DNA of 64,000 bases, taken from SH-MAG3 sp035461245. GTDB lineage: Bacteria > Gemmatimonadota > Gemmatimonadetes > Longimicrobiales > RSA9. The stretch is taken from positions 82,534-146,533 of the forward strand of contig DATHVP010000025.1 of assembly GCA_035461245.1 (NCBI GenBank), read 5' to 3'. The translations under genes were made by a program, and so were the position numbers. Below the pieces are notes generated by a model. The model saw only the letters and a list, made by a program, of their open reading frames with translations. It made no database searches and was not told the origin of the DNA. Positions 23,091 through 31,985 of the stretch are shown piece after piece (positions within the stretch are counted from its first letter, which is position 1; every line of letters starts with the position of its first letter).

Positions 23091-25982
23091 ATGCCTGGAT
23101 CCCCACTCCGCGACCGACCGTGGCACCGGCTGCTCCTCCTGCACCGGCTACCCCTCCTGCACCGGCTACCCCTCCTGCACCGGCTGCCCCTCCTGTACCG
23201 GGCGCTGCTGCTGGCCCTGCCGCTCGCCCTCGCCCTGACGACCGCGCCGGCGGCTTCCGTACTGCATGCTCAGGCCGCGACGCCGCCGTCGGCCCGGGCC
23301 ACCGCTCAGCCGTCTACCCAGTCAGCCACTTCGCAACTGACGCCGCCGCCGGCGCCAGGATCGAGCATGCTGCGCGACGCAGCGACGTCCGGCACGCCGC
23401 CGGTCCTCGAGCACGATGGCGCCGCTGCCCTGGGCGTGGCCCTGCGCCGTCTGGCCACCACCAAGCGCGTCCTCATGATTGCCGCGCATCCGGACGACGA
23501 GAACACGGCGCTGCTGGCGGAACTCGCGCTGGGTGACGGCGCCGACGTCGCGTACCTGAGCCTGACGCGAGGCGAGGGCGGCCAGAACCTCATCGGCCCG
23601 GAGTTACAGGAAGGGCTCGGCCTGATCCGGACCGAGGAACTGCTGTCGGCGCGGCGGCTGGATGGCGCGCACCAGTTCTTCACCCGCGCCTTCGACTTCG
23701 GCTTCTCCCGTTCCGCGGAGGAAACGTTCCAGCACTGGCCCCGGGACTCGATCCTGGGCGACGTGGTGGAGGTCATCCGTCGCTATCGGCCGGACATCGT
23801 CGTCAGCGTGTTCAGCGGCACGCCGGCCGACGGCCACGGCCACCACCAGGCGGCGGGCATCCTGGCCCGGGAGGCGTTCGACGCCGCGGCGGACCCGGCG
23901 CGGTACCCGGAGCACGCGGCCCGCGGCCTGCCGCCGCACCGGGCCCACTACCTCTACCAGTCGCACTGGCGGCCGCCGGCGGACCCGGAGTTCACTGTCG
24001 CCGCGGGCAACTATGACCCGCTGTTCGGCCGGTCCCGCTACCAGATCGCCATGCAGAGCCGCAGCCGGCACCGTTCCCAGGACATGGGCCAGGCGGAGAC
24101 GGCGGGGCCGCAGAGCGTCGCGCTCTCGCTCCTTGCCGGTGATCACCCCGGCCGCAGGGCGGTGACTGAGACAGGGGACGGGCCTGCTGGCTCTGCCGGC
24201 CGGGCGCCTGGCAATGTCGGGCCATCCCTCTTCGCCGCCCTGGACACGACCCTGTCGCAACGGGCCCGGACCGCAGGCGCCAGCGCACCCATCCTCCGCC
24301 TGCTCGAGCTGTATGAGGCGGGCATCCACGAGGCCAGGGAGGCGTTCAACCCGCTGCGTCCCGCCGAGACAGGGCGGGCCCTCGTGTCCCTGCACCAGCA
24401 CCTGCTCCGGGTGGCGGTGACGGCCGAGCTGCCTGCGCTGGAGTTCCACCTGGCCGAGGAAATTGTCCGGCTGGAACACGCGTACAGGCTGGCCGGCGGT
24501 TTCGTGCTCGACGCCGTGGCGGACACGCCTTTCCCGGTCCCGGGAGAGTCGTTCACGCTGACCATCTCGGCCTGGAACGGCAGTCCACGGATCTCTTCGA
24601 CGCTTGATCGATTGAAGCCGCTGCTGCCCTCGGGCTGGAGTTACACCGCCCTCGAGGACGAGCCGGTCGGGCGCCGCCTCGCCCCCGGCGAACTGCTCCA
24701 GCGCCGCTTCCGGGTCCACGTGCCGGAGGATGCTGCGCCGTCGGAACCGTACTTCCTGCGGCAGCCGCGGCCGGGCTCCCTCTACGCGTGGGCCGTGGAC
24801 GACACCCACCGCGCCGCGGCCTTCGAGCCCCGGGAGGTCCGTGCTGTCGCGCACATCGGCTTCGGCGCAGCGGTCCGGCCCACCTGGGACGCGGAGTTCG
24901 TCACCGTGGACAAGTCCTTCGGCGAATTGCGCCAGCCGCTGCTCGTCGTGCCGGCCGTGTCCGTGACGGCGGAGCCGGGCGTCGCGGTGATCCCGGCCCA
25001 CGATGCGGCGCGTTCGCGCACCTACACCGTGACCGTCAGCTCCGCCGCCGGCACGCCTGTCCGCGGCACCGCCCACCTGGACGCGCCCGCCGGCTGGCGT
25101 GTGGAGCCGGCGTCCGTGCCGCTGGTGCTGGAGAGCCGCGGCGCCAGCGCCACCGCCCTCTTCCAGGTGACGCCACCGGCCTCGGCCGGCGCGCCGCCGG
25201 CCAGCACCGTCGCCGAGCTGCGCGCCCGCTTCGAATCGGACCGGGGCACGTTCGACCGCGGCTATTCCGTCATTGACTACCCGCACATCGAGCCGCGGGC
25301 TCTCTATCGTGATGCAACGGTGCGCGTGACCACGTTCCCTGTCCGCATCGCCGACAACCTGCGCGTCGGCTGGATCGAGGGCGCCGGCGACGACGCCGGC
25401 AATGCCCTGCGCCAGCTCGGCGCCACTGTCGAAACGCTGGACGCCGCCGCCCTGGCCAACGCCGACCTGTCACGGTACGACGCCATCATCACTGGCATCC
25501 GTGCCTACGAGGTCCGCCCGGACCTCATCGCCCACAACGACCGGCTGCTGGCGTACGCCCGCGCCGGCGGCACGTTCGTCGTGCAGTACAACAAGTACGA
25601 ACTGGTGGACGACGGCGGGTTCATGCCGTTCCCGGCTACCATGTCCCGCCCTCACGGCCGCATCACGCAGCCGGACGCTCCCGTCACGCTCCTCGACCCT
25701 GACCACCCGCTGCTGGCGGGGCCGAACCGCATCACCGCGGCGGATTTCGACGGCTGGGTCCAGGAGCGCGGCCTCTATTACCTGGACACGTTCGACGACC
25801 GCTACACGCCGCTGCTGGCCATGCAGGATCCCGGTGAACCGGTCCAGCACGGCGCCCTCGTCGCCGCGCGCGTCGGCGACGGCTGGTACGTCTACACCGG
25901 GCTGGCCCTGTTCCGGCAGCTCCCTGAAGGCGTGCCCGGCGCCTACCGCCTGCTGGCGAACCTCGTGTCGCTGGGCCGGTAG
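23091..25982 (+). CDS. Secreted PIG-L/LmbE-type deacetylase fused to NEW3-like and ThuA-like domains
   Basis: A 963-residue exported protein. After the signal region comes a PIG-L zinc deacetylase domain (about 125-400) with the metal motifs AAHPDDEN (133-136 HPDD) and DGHGHHQAAG. The middle carries beta-sandwich regions, including FPVPGESFTLTISAWNGS, like the NEW3 domain of some glycosidases. The C-terminus (LSRYDAIITGIRAYEVR, then YARAGGTFVVQYN) looks like a ThuA/GATase-like domain. The substrate is probably an N-acetylated sugar but cannot be told. The start is uncertain: ATG 23091 or 23067 both precede the signal peptide, whose hexapeptide HRLPLL is repeated. Longer frames cross intergenic repeats and were rejected. 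Confidence 0.82.
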   Translation: MPGSPLRDRPWHRLLLLHRLPLLHRLPLLHRLPLLYRALLLALPLALALTTAPAASVLHAQAATPPSARATAQPSTQSATSQLTPPPAPGSSMLRDAATSGTPPVLEHDGAAALGVALRRLATTKRVLMIAAHPDDENTALLAELALGDGADVAYLSLTRGEGGQNLIGPELQEGLGLIRTEELLSARRLDGAHQFFTRAFDFGFSRSAEETFQHWPRDSILGDVVEVIRRYRPDIVVSVFSGTPADGHGHHQAAGILAREAFDAAADPARYPEHAARGLPPHRAHYLYQSHWRPPADPEFTVAAGNYDPLFGRSRYQIAMQSRSRHRSQDMGQAETAGPQSVALSLLAGDHPGRRAVTETGDGPAGSAGRAPGNVGPSLFAALDTTLSQRARTAGASAPILRLLELYEAGIHEAREAFNPLRPAETGRALVSLHQHLLRVAVTAELPALEFHLAEEIVRLEHAYRLAGGFVLDAVADTPFPVPGESFTLTISAWNGSPRISSTLDRLKPLLPSGWSYTALEDEPVGRRLAPGELLQRRFRVHVPEDAAPSEPYFLRQPRPGSLYAWAVDDTHRAAAFEPREVRAVAHIGFGAAVRPTWDAEFVTVDKSFGELRQPLLVVPAVSVTAEPGVAVIPAHDAARSRTYTVTVSSAAGTPVRGTAHLDAPAGWRVEPASVPLVLESRGASATALFQVTPPASAGAPPASTVAELRARFESDRGTFDRGYSVIDYPHIEPRALYRDATVRVTTFPVRIADNLRVGWIEGAGDDAGNALRQLGATVETLDAAALANADLSRYDAIITGIRAYEVRPDLIAHNDRLLAYARAGGTFVVQYNKYELVDDGGFMPFPATMSRPHGRITQPDAPVTLLDPDHPLLAGPNRITAADFDGWVQERGLYYLDTFDDRYTPLLAMQDPGEPVQHGALVAARVGDGWYVYTGLALFRQLPEGVPGAYRLLANLVSLGR
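23124..23195 (+). repeat. 18-bp in-frame tandem repeat inside a signal peptide
   Basis: Four units of CACCGGCT[AG]C[TC]CCTCCTG code for HRLLLL-HRLPLL-HRLPLL-HRLPLL directly before the hydrophobic core of the PIG-L protein's export signal. Because the period is six codons, copy-number change would lengthen or shorten the signal without a frameshift. Confidence 0.85.
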
Positions 25983-26208
25983 CGCGACTCATCACGGCGC
26001 GTCCGCGCTGGCTCACGCCGCACGCGGGCGCGCCAGGTGCCGCGCGCGACTCGCACGGTGCCGCGGCGCGACTGGCACGCGTCGCGCTCGCCACAGCGCA
26101 CCGTCAACGCTTGCCCGCCCGTCCGCTTCCTGCGATTCTCTCAGGATCCAGCCGGGCGCTGGCGGTGTCGGGCGCCCACGTCGTCCATCGTCACACGAGG
26201 TAATCGTC

Positions 26209-27813
26209 ATGCGACGTCGCATCCTCACCTGCGCGGCGGGCCTTGCCCTCCTGGCAGGCGCCGCCCCCACGGCCGGCCAGACCTGGGCCGTGCAGGACCC
26301 GGTCATGCAGCAGATCTGGCAGCACGGCATGGAAGAGTCCCAGGCCATGCGCATTGCCCAGGTACTTACGGACTCCATCGGCCCGCGCCTCACCGGCACG
26401 CCCAATTTCGACGCCGGCGTGAACTGGGCTGTCTCCCTGCTCGGCAGCTGGGGCGTGGACGCCCGCCGGGAGCAGTACGGCACCTGGAACGGCTGGCGGC
26501 GCGGCATCACGCACGTGGACCTGATCCAGCCCCGCGTCCGCTCGCTGGAAGGCATGATGCTGGCCTGGAGCCCCGGCACCGGCGGCCGCCCCGTGGAGGC
26601 GCAGGTCGTGGCCGTGCCCGGGTTCGACTCCGCCGAGGCGTTCGAGGCCTGGCTGCCGTCGGTCCGCGGCCGCGTTGTGGCCATGGACTTCCCGCAGCCC
26701 ACCTGCCGGCCCGTCTCCCACTACGAGCAGTTCGGCCAGACTTACGCCGGCGGCGGTGGCTTCGGCGGCGGGGGCCAGGCACAGCAGGGCCCGCGCAATG
26801 CGGCGGAGCGACTGGTCATGGAGCGGCGTGAGGCGCAGCAGCGCTTCAATGCCAACAAGCCCAACAGCAACGCCATGCGGCTGCGCCTGGAAGAGGCCGG
26901 CGCCGTGGCCATCCTCCAGTCCAACTGGTCCAATGACCTGGGCGTGAACAAGGTCTTCAGCACCAACACCCAGCGCACGCCCACCGTGGACCTGAGCTGC
27001 GAGGATTACGGCCTGGTCTACCGCCTGGCGGCGAACAACCAGGGCCCGGTGGTCCGCATCGTCGCCGAGGCGGAGGATCGCGGTGAAGTCCCGGCACACA
27101 ATGTCGTCGGCATGGTGCGTGGCAGTGAGCTGCCCAACGAGTACGTCATCCTGTCCGCCCACTTCGACTCGTGGGACGGCGGCTCCGGCGCCACCGACAA
27201 CGGCACCGGCACGACGACGATGCTCGAGGCCATGCGCATCCTGCGACAGGTCTACCCGAACCCGAAGCGCACCATCCTCATCGCCCTGTGGGGCGGCGAG
27301 GAGCACGGCCTGCACGGGTCCCGGCGCTTTGTCGCCATGCACCCGGACATCGTGGAGAACACGCAGGCCCTGTTCAACCAGGACAACGGCACGGGCCGCG
27401 TCTCCACCATCTCGTTCCAGGGCTTCACCGGCGTCGCGCCGGCGTTCGGCGACTGGATGGGCCGCATCCCCCAGCAGATCACGAATCACATAAGCTTCCA
27501 GAACCCGGGCTTCCCGGGCTCCGGCGGTACGGACCACGTAGCCTTCGTCTGCGCTGGCGCTCCGGCATTCAACCTGAGCTCCAACTCCTGGAACTACAGC
27601 ACGGTGACATGGCACACCAACCGTGACACGTTCGACAAGATCGTGGAAGAGGAGGTCCGCAACAACGCGACGCTGACGGCCATGCTCGTCTACCTCGCCT
27701 CCGAGCACCCGGAACGGCTGTCCCGGGACCGGCGCGACATGGGCGGCAACCTGAGCTGGCCGCAGTGCCAGCCGGGGGCAACGCAGTCGCCACGGGCGGC
27801 AGCGGGACGGTAG
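26209..27813 (+). CDS. Secreted M28-family zinc aminopeptidase/carboxypeptidase-like enzyme
   Basis: A 534-residue exported peptidase. The signal peptide is MRRRILTCAAGLALLAGAAPTAGQ. A PA-like region with a glycine-rich insertion (GGGGFGGGGQ, about 183-193) interrupts the first half. The M28 co-catalytic metal ligands are intact: His318 (SAHFDSW), Asp330 (GATDNG), Glu364-Glu365 (WGGEEHG), Asp392 (NQDNGTG) and His469 (WHTNRDT). GAGG precedes the ATG at 26209; the frame is open further upstream only as an overlap with the PIG-L gene in another frame. Peptide specificity is not predictable. A hairpin follows the gene. Confidence 0.92.
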   Translation: MRRRILTCAAGLALLAGAAPTAGQTWAVQDPVMQQIWQHGMEESQAMRIAQVLTDSIGPRLTGTPNFDAGVNWAVSLLGSWGVDARREQYGTWNGWRRGITHVDLIQPRVRSLEGMMLAWSPGTGGRPVEAQVVAVPGFDSAEAFEAWLPSVRGRVVAMDFPQPTCRPVSHYEQFGQTYAGGGGFGGGGQAQQGPRNAAERLVMERREAQQRFNANKPNSNAMRLRLEEAGAVAILQSNWSNDLGVNKVFSTNTQRTPTVDLSCEDYGLVYRLAANNQGPVVRIVAEAEDRGEVPAHNVVGMVRGSELPNEYVILSAHFDSWDGGSGATDNGTGTTTMLEAMRILRQVYPNPKRTILIALWGGEEHGLHGSRRFVAMHPDIVENTQALFNQDNGTGRVSTISFQGFTGVAPAFGDWMGRIPQQITNHISFQNPGFPGSGGTDHVAFVCAGAPAFNLSSNSWNYSTVTWHTNRDTFDKIVEEEVRNNATLTAMLVYLASEHPERLSRDRRDMGGNLSWPQCQPGATQSPRAAAGR

Positions 27814-27836
27814 CAGCAGTCCTGCCGGGCACCATG

Positions 27837-27870
27837 GGAAGGTCGGCCGCACTCCGGCGGCCGCCCTTCC
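27837..27870 (+). terminator. Hairpin after the M28 peptidase gene
   Basis: A 14-bp stem with one mismatch (GGAAGGTCGGCCGC pairing with GCGGCCGCCCTTCC) and a 6-nt loop, beginning 23 nt after the stop codon. Confidence 0.65.
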
Positions 27871-27959
27871 TGCGTTCACGGCCGGGCAGGCGAGCCGGTG
27901 GTGTCGGGAAGTCCCGCCCCGCTATCCGAATGCCCCGCGCCGGTGGTTAGCGTGGGGCC

Positions 27960-28979
27960 ATGAACGAGACAGCGAGTCCCATCCTGGGCAGCAGCCGTGC
28001 GGCGGTGGAGACACGGGAGTTTGCGGCACAGGCGGCGGCCGTGGACGTGCCGGTCCTCATCACGGGGGAGACGGGCACGGGCAAGGGCGTACTGGCGGCG
28101 GCCATTCACCACGGTTCCCGCCGGACGAAGCGGCCCCTGGTGGAGGTCAACTGCGCGGGCGTGCCGGACACCCTGTTCGAGGCGGAGTTTTTTGGCCATG
28201 CCCGGGGTGCTTTCACGGGTGCGCACCACGCCCGGCGCGGCCTGTTCGAGCAGGCCAGTGGCGGCACGCTGTTCCTGGACGAGATCGGCGAGCTCGGGCT
28301 GCCGCTGCAGGCAAAGCTGCTGACCAGCATCGAGCGCGGCCAGATCCGGCGGCTCGGCGCGGAAGCGACAGTGGCGGTGGACAGCCGGATCATCGCCGCC
28401 ACCGGTGTGGACCTGGAGGCGGCCGTGGCGGCTGGCAGCTTCCGCCTGGACCTGTACCATCGGCTGCTGGTGCTGTCATTTCACCTGTCGCCGCTCCGGG
28501 ATCGGGGCGCCGACATACGGCTGCTGGCGCGACATTTCATCTGCACCAGCGCCGCGCGCCATGGGCGCCGTACTGGTGACCTTGCCCCTGCAACACTGCG
28601 CATCATCGAGAACCATCCGTGGCCCGGTAACATCCGGCAACTCGCCCACGCCATGGAGGCCGCCGTGCTGAACTGCCACGGCGGCACCATCCTGCCCCGG
28701 GACCTGCCCGCACGGCTCATGGACGCGACCAGGTCTGCAGCCGGCCCATTGCACAGCTCTGATTCCGGCGCGGGCAGGGGCCGACCGGCATCCCGGCGGC
28801 CTGGCGCTCGCTACTCCTTCTACGGCCCGCCGGCCGAGGAGCGCCAGCATATCGAGGCGGAGTTGCGCGCGTGTCACGGCAACCTCACCCGCACCGCGCG
28901 GGCACTGGGCATGTCCCGCAACACCCTCCGCGCGCGCATGGCAGCCCTGGGCATCCGCCTGCCGGCGTCCGCCCGCTGA
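27960..28979 (+). CDS. Receiver-less sigma-54-dependent activator (PspF-like architecture)
   Basis: A 339-residue AAA+ enhancer-binding protein that should activate RNA polymerase carrying sigma-54. The AAA+ domain starts almost at residue 1: Walker A GETGTGKG (36-43), the sigma-54 contact loop GAFTGA (83-88) and Walker B FLDEIGE (105-111). A C-terminal Fis-type helix-turn-helix reads GNLTRTARALGMSRNTLRAR. There is no receiver, PAS or GAF domain, so activity must be controlled by a partner or by expression. No Shine-Dalgarno is visible; a TAGCGT hexamer (27948-27953) ends 6 nt before the ATG, suggesting a leaderless transcript. Targets are unknown; I see no convincing -24/-12 site nearby. Confidence 0.9.
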   Translation: MNETASPILGSSRAAVETREFAAQAAAVDVPVLITGETGTGKGVLAAAIHHGSRRTKRPLVEVNCAGVPDTLFEAEFFGHARGAFTGAHHARRGLFEQASGGTLFLDEIGELGLPLQAKLLTSIERGQIRRLGAEATVAVDSRIIAATGVDLEAAVAAGSFRLDLYHRLLVLSFHLSPLRDRGADIRLLARHFICTSAARHGRRTGDLAPATLRIIENHPWPGNIRQLAHAMEAAVLNCHGGTILPRDLPARLMDATRSAAGPLHSSDSGAGRGRPASRRPGARYSFYGPPAEERQHIEAELRACHGNLTRTARALGMSRNTLRARMAALGIRLPASAR

Positions 28980-29081
28980 CGGATCCGCTCGGCACCGCGC
29001 GGACTGCCTGCCGTTGCCGCCACGGCCCACGCGCCTTCTATTACGGCGGCGGCAACACCGGTCCCACAGAATGGAGCAGGC

Positions 29082-29750
29082 ATGAAGTTGCGCAGGTGCT
29101 GGACGGCCGCGATGGCGGCCCTGATGGCGGGCTCGGCCGGCGCGGCGATGCCAGCGGCGGGACAGGAGACGGGCATCAAGGGCGGCGTCTCCATCTCCCG
29201 GCTGCAGACGGACGGGGCCGAATACTGGGACGATAATCTGGTCACCTCGACGTTCGGCGGCCACGCCCGGTTCCGCCTCGGCCCGCTGGTGCTGCAACCC
29301 GAGCTGCTGGTGGTGACGAAGGGCGCATCGGCGTCGCAGCCGTTCCCCGCCGACCTGGAAGATGACCAGATCCGGATGGAGTACATCGAGGTACCACTGA
29401 TGATCGTGGTGCCGGTGTCCATCGGGATGGTGGAGCCGTACGTGATGGGTGGCCCGGCCCTCATGCTGGAGAGCCGCTGCCGTTCGTACGTCCGGCAGGA
29501 TGGTCTGCGTACGAACCTGCCGTGCGACCCGCCGCAGGGCCAGCTGTTTCGCAGGACCGCGTTCGACTACGGCGTCGCGGCCGCCGGCGGCGTCGCGTAT
29601 CCCGTCTTCGGGGGCAGGGCCTTCGTCGAGGGGCGGCACACATGGGGACTGCGCAACATACACAAGGGGCCCGGCGACGCTGACGTGCGCAACCGGACCC
29701 TCTCGTTCCTCGTCGGCTTTGCCATGGGCTGGGACCCGGCTCCGCAGTAG
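29082..29750 (+). CDS. Small outer-membrane beta-barrel protein (porin-like)
   Basis: A 222-residue protein with a signal peptide (MKLRRCWTAAMAALMAGSAGAAM, cleaved near AAG) and alternating amphipathic strands such as LVLQPELLVVTKGA and MEYIEVPLMIVVPVSIG. It shares several positions with the protein at 49961-50593 (VTKGA, EYIEVP/EYVEIP, GLRNI), so the two are paralogues of one eight-stranded-type barrel family. GGAG precedes the ATG. Two cysteines (CRSYV and CDPP) may form a loop disulfide; the paralogue has a similar pair. Role unknown; structural or small-solute porin is likely. Confidence 0.72.
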   Translation: MKLRRCWTAAMAALMAGSAGAAMPAAGQETGIKGGVSISRLQTDGAEYWDDNLVTSTFGGHARFRLGPLVLQPELLVVTKGASASQPFPADLEDDQIRMEYIEVPLMIVVPVSIGMVEPYVMGGPALMLESRCRSYVRQDGLRTNLPCDPPQGQLFRRTAFDYGVAAAGGVAYPVFGGRAFVEGRHTWGLRNIHKGPGDADVRNRTLSFLVGFAMGWDPAPQ

Positions 29751-29774
29751 CGGCGCATCACCCAGCGATCACAA

Positions 29775-31055
29775 TCACAGCGCGGCGTCCTCCGGGGCGC
29801 CGTCGTCATTTGTACCACCGCCGCCACCGCCACCGTTGTTCCGCGGCACTGCAGTCCTGCCGGTGCTGGTGCTGTTGCCGGTGCTGCCCGACGTGGACGA
29901 TGCGCCGGCGGATGACCCGCTGGCCGGCTGGCGGGTCTGCGCGCCGCGCCCGCTGGACGTGGCGCTGCTGCCCGGTGTGTAGCCCTGGCCGCGGATCATC
30001 TGGCCGCCCCGTCGCTCTTCCCGCTCCGGCTCCACGATGACGACGATGGGGCCCTGACCGTAACGCCAGCCGTAGGCGTCATAGCCCCAGGGCGAATAGC
30101 CGAACCGGCCGTAGCTCGAGCCATAGCCGTACATCGCCCGTCGCTCACACTCCAGGCGGCTCAGGCGACGGAACGTGTAGGGGTCCCGGCAGTCGTCGTA
30201 CATGCCGGTGCGCAGCCCTGCCGGCGCTGCCTGCCCCTGGCTGCGCGGCCCCTCCTGCACCGCGAACCGCTGCGGGTGCGATACGGCGATCATCACGTCC
30301 AGCACCGACGCCGGCACGCCCTGTCGCTCCAGCGCCAGCAGCGCCCGGGCATCCAGGCCGAAGCCGTGCTGCCGAAGTGCGATGAGTGCCTCCACCACCG
30401 GTGCGGCCACCATTGTCGTCGCCTCGACGACGTCATCCGTACCCATGGGCGCTGCCGCGTTCAGCCGGGCCGCTTCCGTGGCGAGGCTCCGGTCGGCTGG
30501 CAGCATGCCGGCCACTGCGTCCGGCACCTGCTCCGGCCGGACGGCGCGATAACGCACCGAGCGGGTCAGGTGCTGGCCGGCAATCTCCACGGCCTGCACG
30601 TCCACCCACTCGTTCTCGGCGATGAGGGACAGGACACCGGAGGACTTGCGGCGCACGCCGTCGCAATCGAGTTCGGTGCGGACGTACACGCGGCGTCCGT
30701 CCCGGGACCACGTTGCCGTCTCCGTGCCGGTGCAGCCGCCGTCCTCCACTGCCCGGGCCGTGCCGTCGGCTGTGAACACGGACTCGTCCACCACGGCGCC
30801 GTCCTCCACCGAGAGCATGCGGACGGTGGCCGGATTTTCTCCCGGCGCCACACAGACCAGGGCGTTCAGCGGCGCGTCGTCGCCCAGCGGCCGCCAGCAG
30901 CCGAGCCACGGCGTCCAGCCGCTGTTCTCCTGCGAGGCGGCCGTGGCCTCAGCGACGGCGGCGCTGCCGGGCGCCGTGCCCTCCGCCGTGCCTGCCGTGG
31001 GCAGAGCCAGCAGCGCCAGCAGCGCTGCGGCCGGGGTCATGCTGCGAGCCTTCAT
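29775..31055 (-). CDS. Secreted protein of unknown function with Ser/Gly-rich tail
   Basis: A 426-residue exported protein (signal MKARSMTPAAALLALLALPTAG). Three parts are visible: a cysteine-containing beta-rich domain (about 45-165, GWTPWLGCWRPLG, CVAPGE, TELDCDGV), a helical middle part (about 170-270) and a Tyr/Gly-rich segment (YGYGSSYGRFGYSPWGYDAYGW) ending in a Ser/Thr/Gly low-complexity tail with a run of glycines. A strong Shine-Dalgarno (AAGGAGG) precedes the ATG, 18 bp after the stop of the barrel gene upstream, so it is the last gene of the putative DUF11 operon. I do not recognise a family. Confidence 0.7.
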   Translation of the reverse strand: MKARSMTPAAALLALLALPTAGTAEGTAPGSAAVAEATAASQENSGWTPWLGCWRPLGDDAPLNALVCVAPGENPATVRMLSVEDGAVVDESVFTADGTARAVEDGGCTGTETATWSRDGRRVYVRTELDCDGVRRKSSGVLSLIAENEWVDVQAVEIAGQHLTRSVRYRAVRPEQVPDAVAGMLPADRSLATEAARLNAAAPMGTDDVVEATTMVAAPVVEALIALRQHGFGLDARALLALERQGVPASVLDVMIAVSHPQRFAVQEGPRSQGQAAPAGLRTGMYDDCRDPYTFRRLSRLECERRAMYGYGSSYGRFGYSPWGYDAYGWRYGQGPIVVIVEPEREERRGGQMIRGQGYTPGSSATSSGRGAQTRQPASGSSAGASSTSGSTGNSTSTGRTAVPRNNGGGGGGGTNDDGAPEDAAL

Positions 31056-31073
31056 CCGTGCCTCCTTACTCAG

Positions 31074-31808
31074 TCACCAGCGCCAGGAGACGCCAATGAA
31101 CGCCTGCGTACCGCTGAGGTCCATGCTCTCAAACCGGCTGTAGCTGCCCTGCACCGGCGCCGAGCCGCGAGTGTGCCGCGCCTCCACGTTCAACCCGATG
31201 CGCGGCGTGACCCACCAGTCGCCGCCCGCCACTGCGTGGACGGTGAAATTGTGGGCCGTGGATTCGTACTCCTCAAGGAAGATATCATAGGTCTGCCTGT
31301 CAACGAACTCCCCCTCCTGCCGGAGGCGGTACCACGTCATGCCCACGCCGCCGCCGATGTACGGCGTGACCCGGGCGGGCAGCCAGGCCAGGTTGCTCAT
31401 GGTGCGGCCCCGATCCAGTGGCAGGTAGCGGGCAGTGGCCGTCACCGGCGCAATCCGCAGCCTTGTCCTCTGCTCGATGGGCAGCCCGTCATCGCCCTCG
31501 AAGTCCCGGTACTCGGACCTGCTCGAGGACTCGGCCCACCCCACGCCCAGGGCCAGGTCGAAGTTCGTGCCCAGCAGCAGGGCCAGTTCCGCGCCCAGCA
31601 TAGGCGCCCGGAAATCGCTCCGCTCGAGGGTCAACTCCGTGGTGATCTCGTCGAACAGGTCGCTGCGCGCCTGCGGCAGTGACGGCCCGGCGCGCACCGT
31701 CAGCTGCGCCTCCGGCCGTGAGAAGAGGAACCCGTCCTGCGCGTGCAGCAGCGCGGGCGCGCCGGCCAGCGCAACGGCGGCCGCCACACATGTCCTGAAT
31801 CTGCCCAT
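31074..31808 (-). CDS. Outer-membrane beta-barrel protein
   Basis: A 244-residue exported protein (signal MGRFRTCVAAAVALAGAPALLHAQ). It has regularly spaced amphipathic strands (for example LGAELALLLGTNFDLALGVGW and TPYIGGGVGMTWYRL) and ends in FIGVSWRW; a C-terminal aromatic residue is the usual signal for outer-membrane barrel insertion. GGGAGG precedes the start at 31808, which I prefer over an earlier in-frame start. It is the fifth gene of the minus-strand DUF11 cluster, with 177 bp to the gene upstream and 18 bp to the one downstream. Its role in that cluster, perhaps as a pore or anchor, is an inference. Confidence 0.72.
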   Translation of the reverse strand: MGRFRTCVAAAVALAGAPALLHAQDGFLFSRPEAQLTVRAGPSLPQARSDLFDEITTELTLERSDFRAPMLGAELALLLGTNFDLALGVGWAESSSRSEYRDFEGDDGLPIEQRTRLRIAPVTATARYLPLDRGRTMSNLAWLPARVTPYIGGGVGMTWYRLRQEGEFVDRQTYDIFLEEYESTAHNFTVHAVAGGDWWVTPRIGLNVEARHTRGSAPVQGSYSRFESMDLSGTQAFIGVSWRW

Positions 31809-31985
31809 GAGGCCTCCCGGGCATCTGGATGTCTGTGAGAAGGTACGACGCAAGGCGTGCACCGGCACCGTCGCCGACTACTCCCGCCTGAGTACTACGG
31901 CGCCCGGGCCGGCAGGTTCCGTCCGGGGCCGGCGGGCACCGCGTACACCTTCGCTGACCGCGCTTCGGCGACGTCGGGCCCGCCC

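Noticed and set aside
22599..23144. Minus-strand frames rich in CPAKSLPR-type repeats
   Set aside because: Generated by the 16-bp and 14-bp tandem arrays, whose periods are not multiples of three; no start signal.
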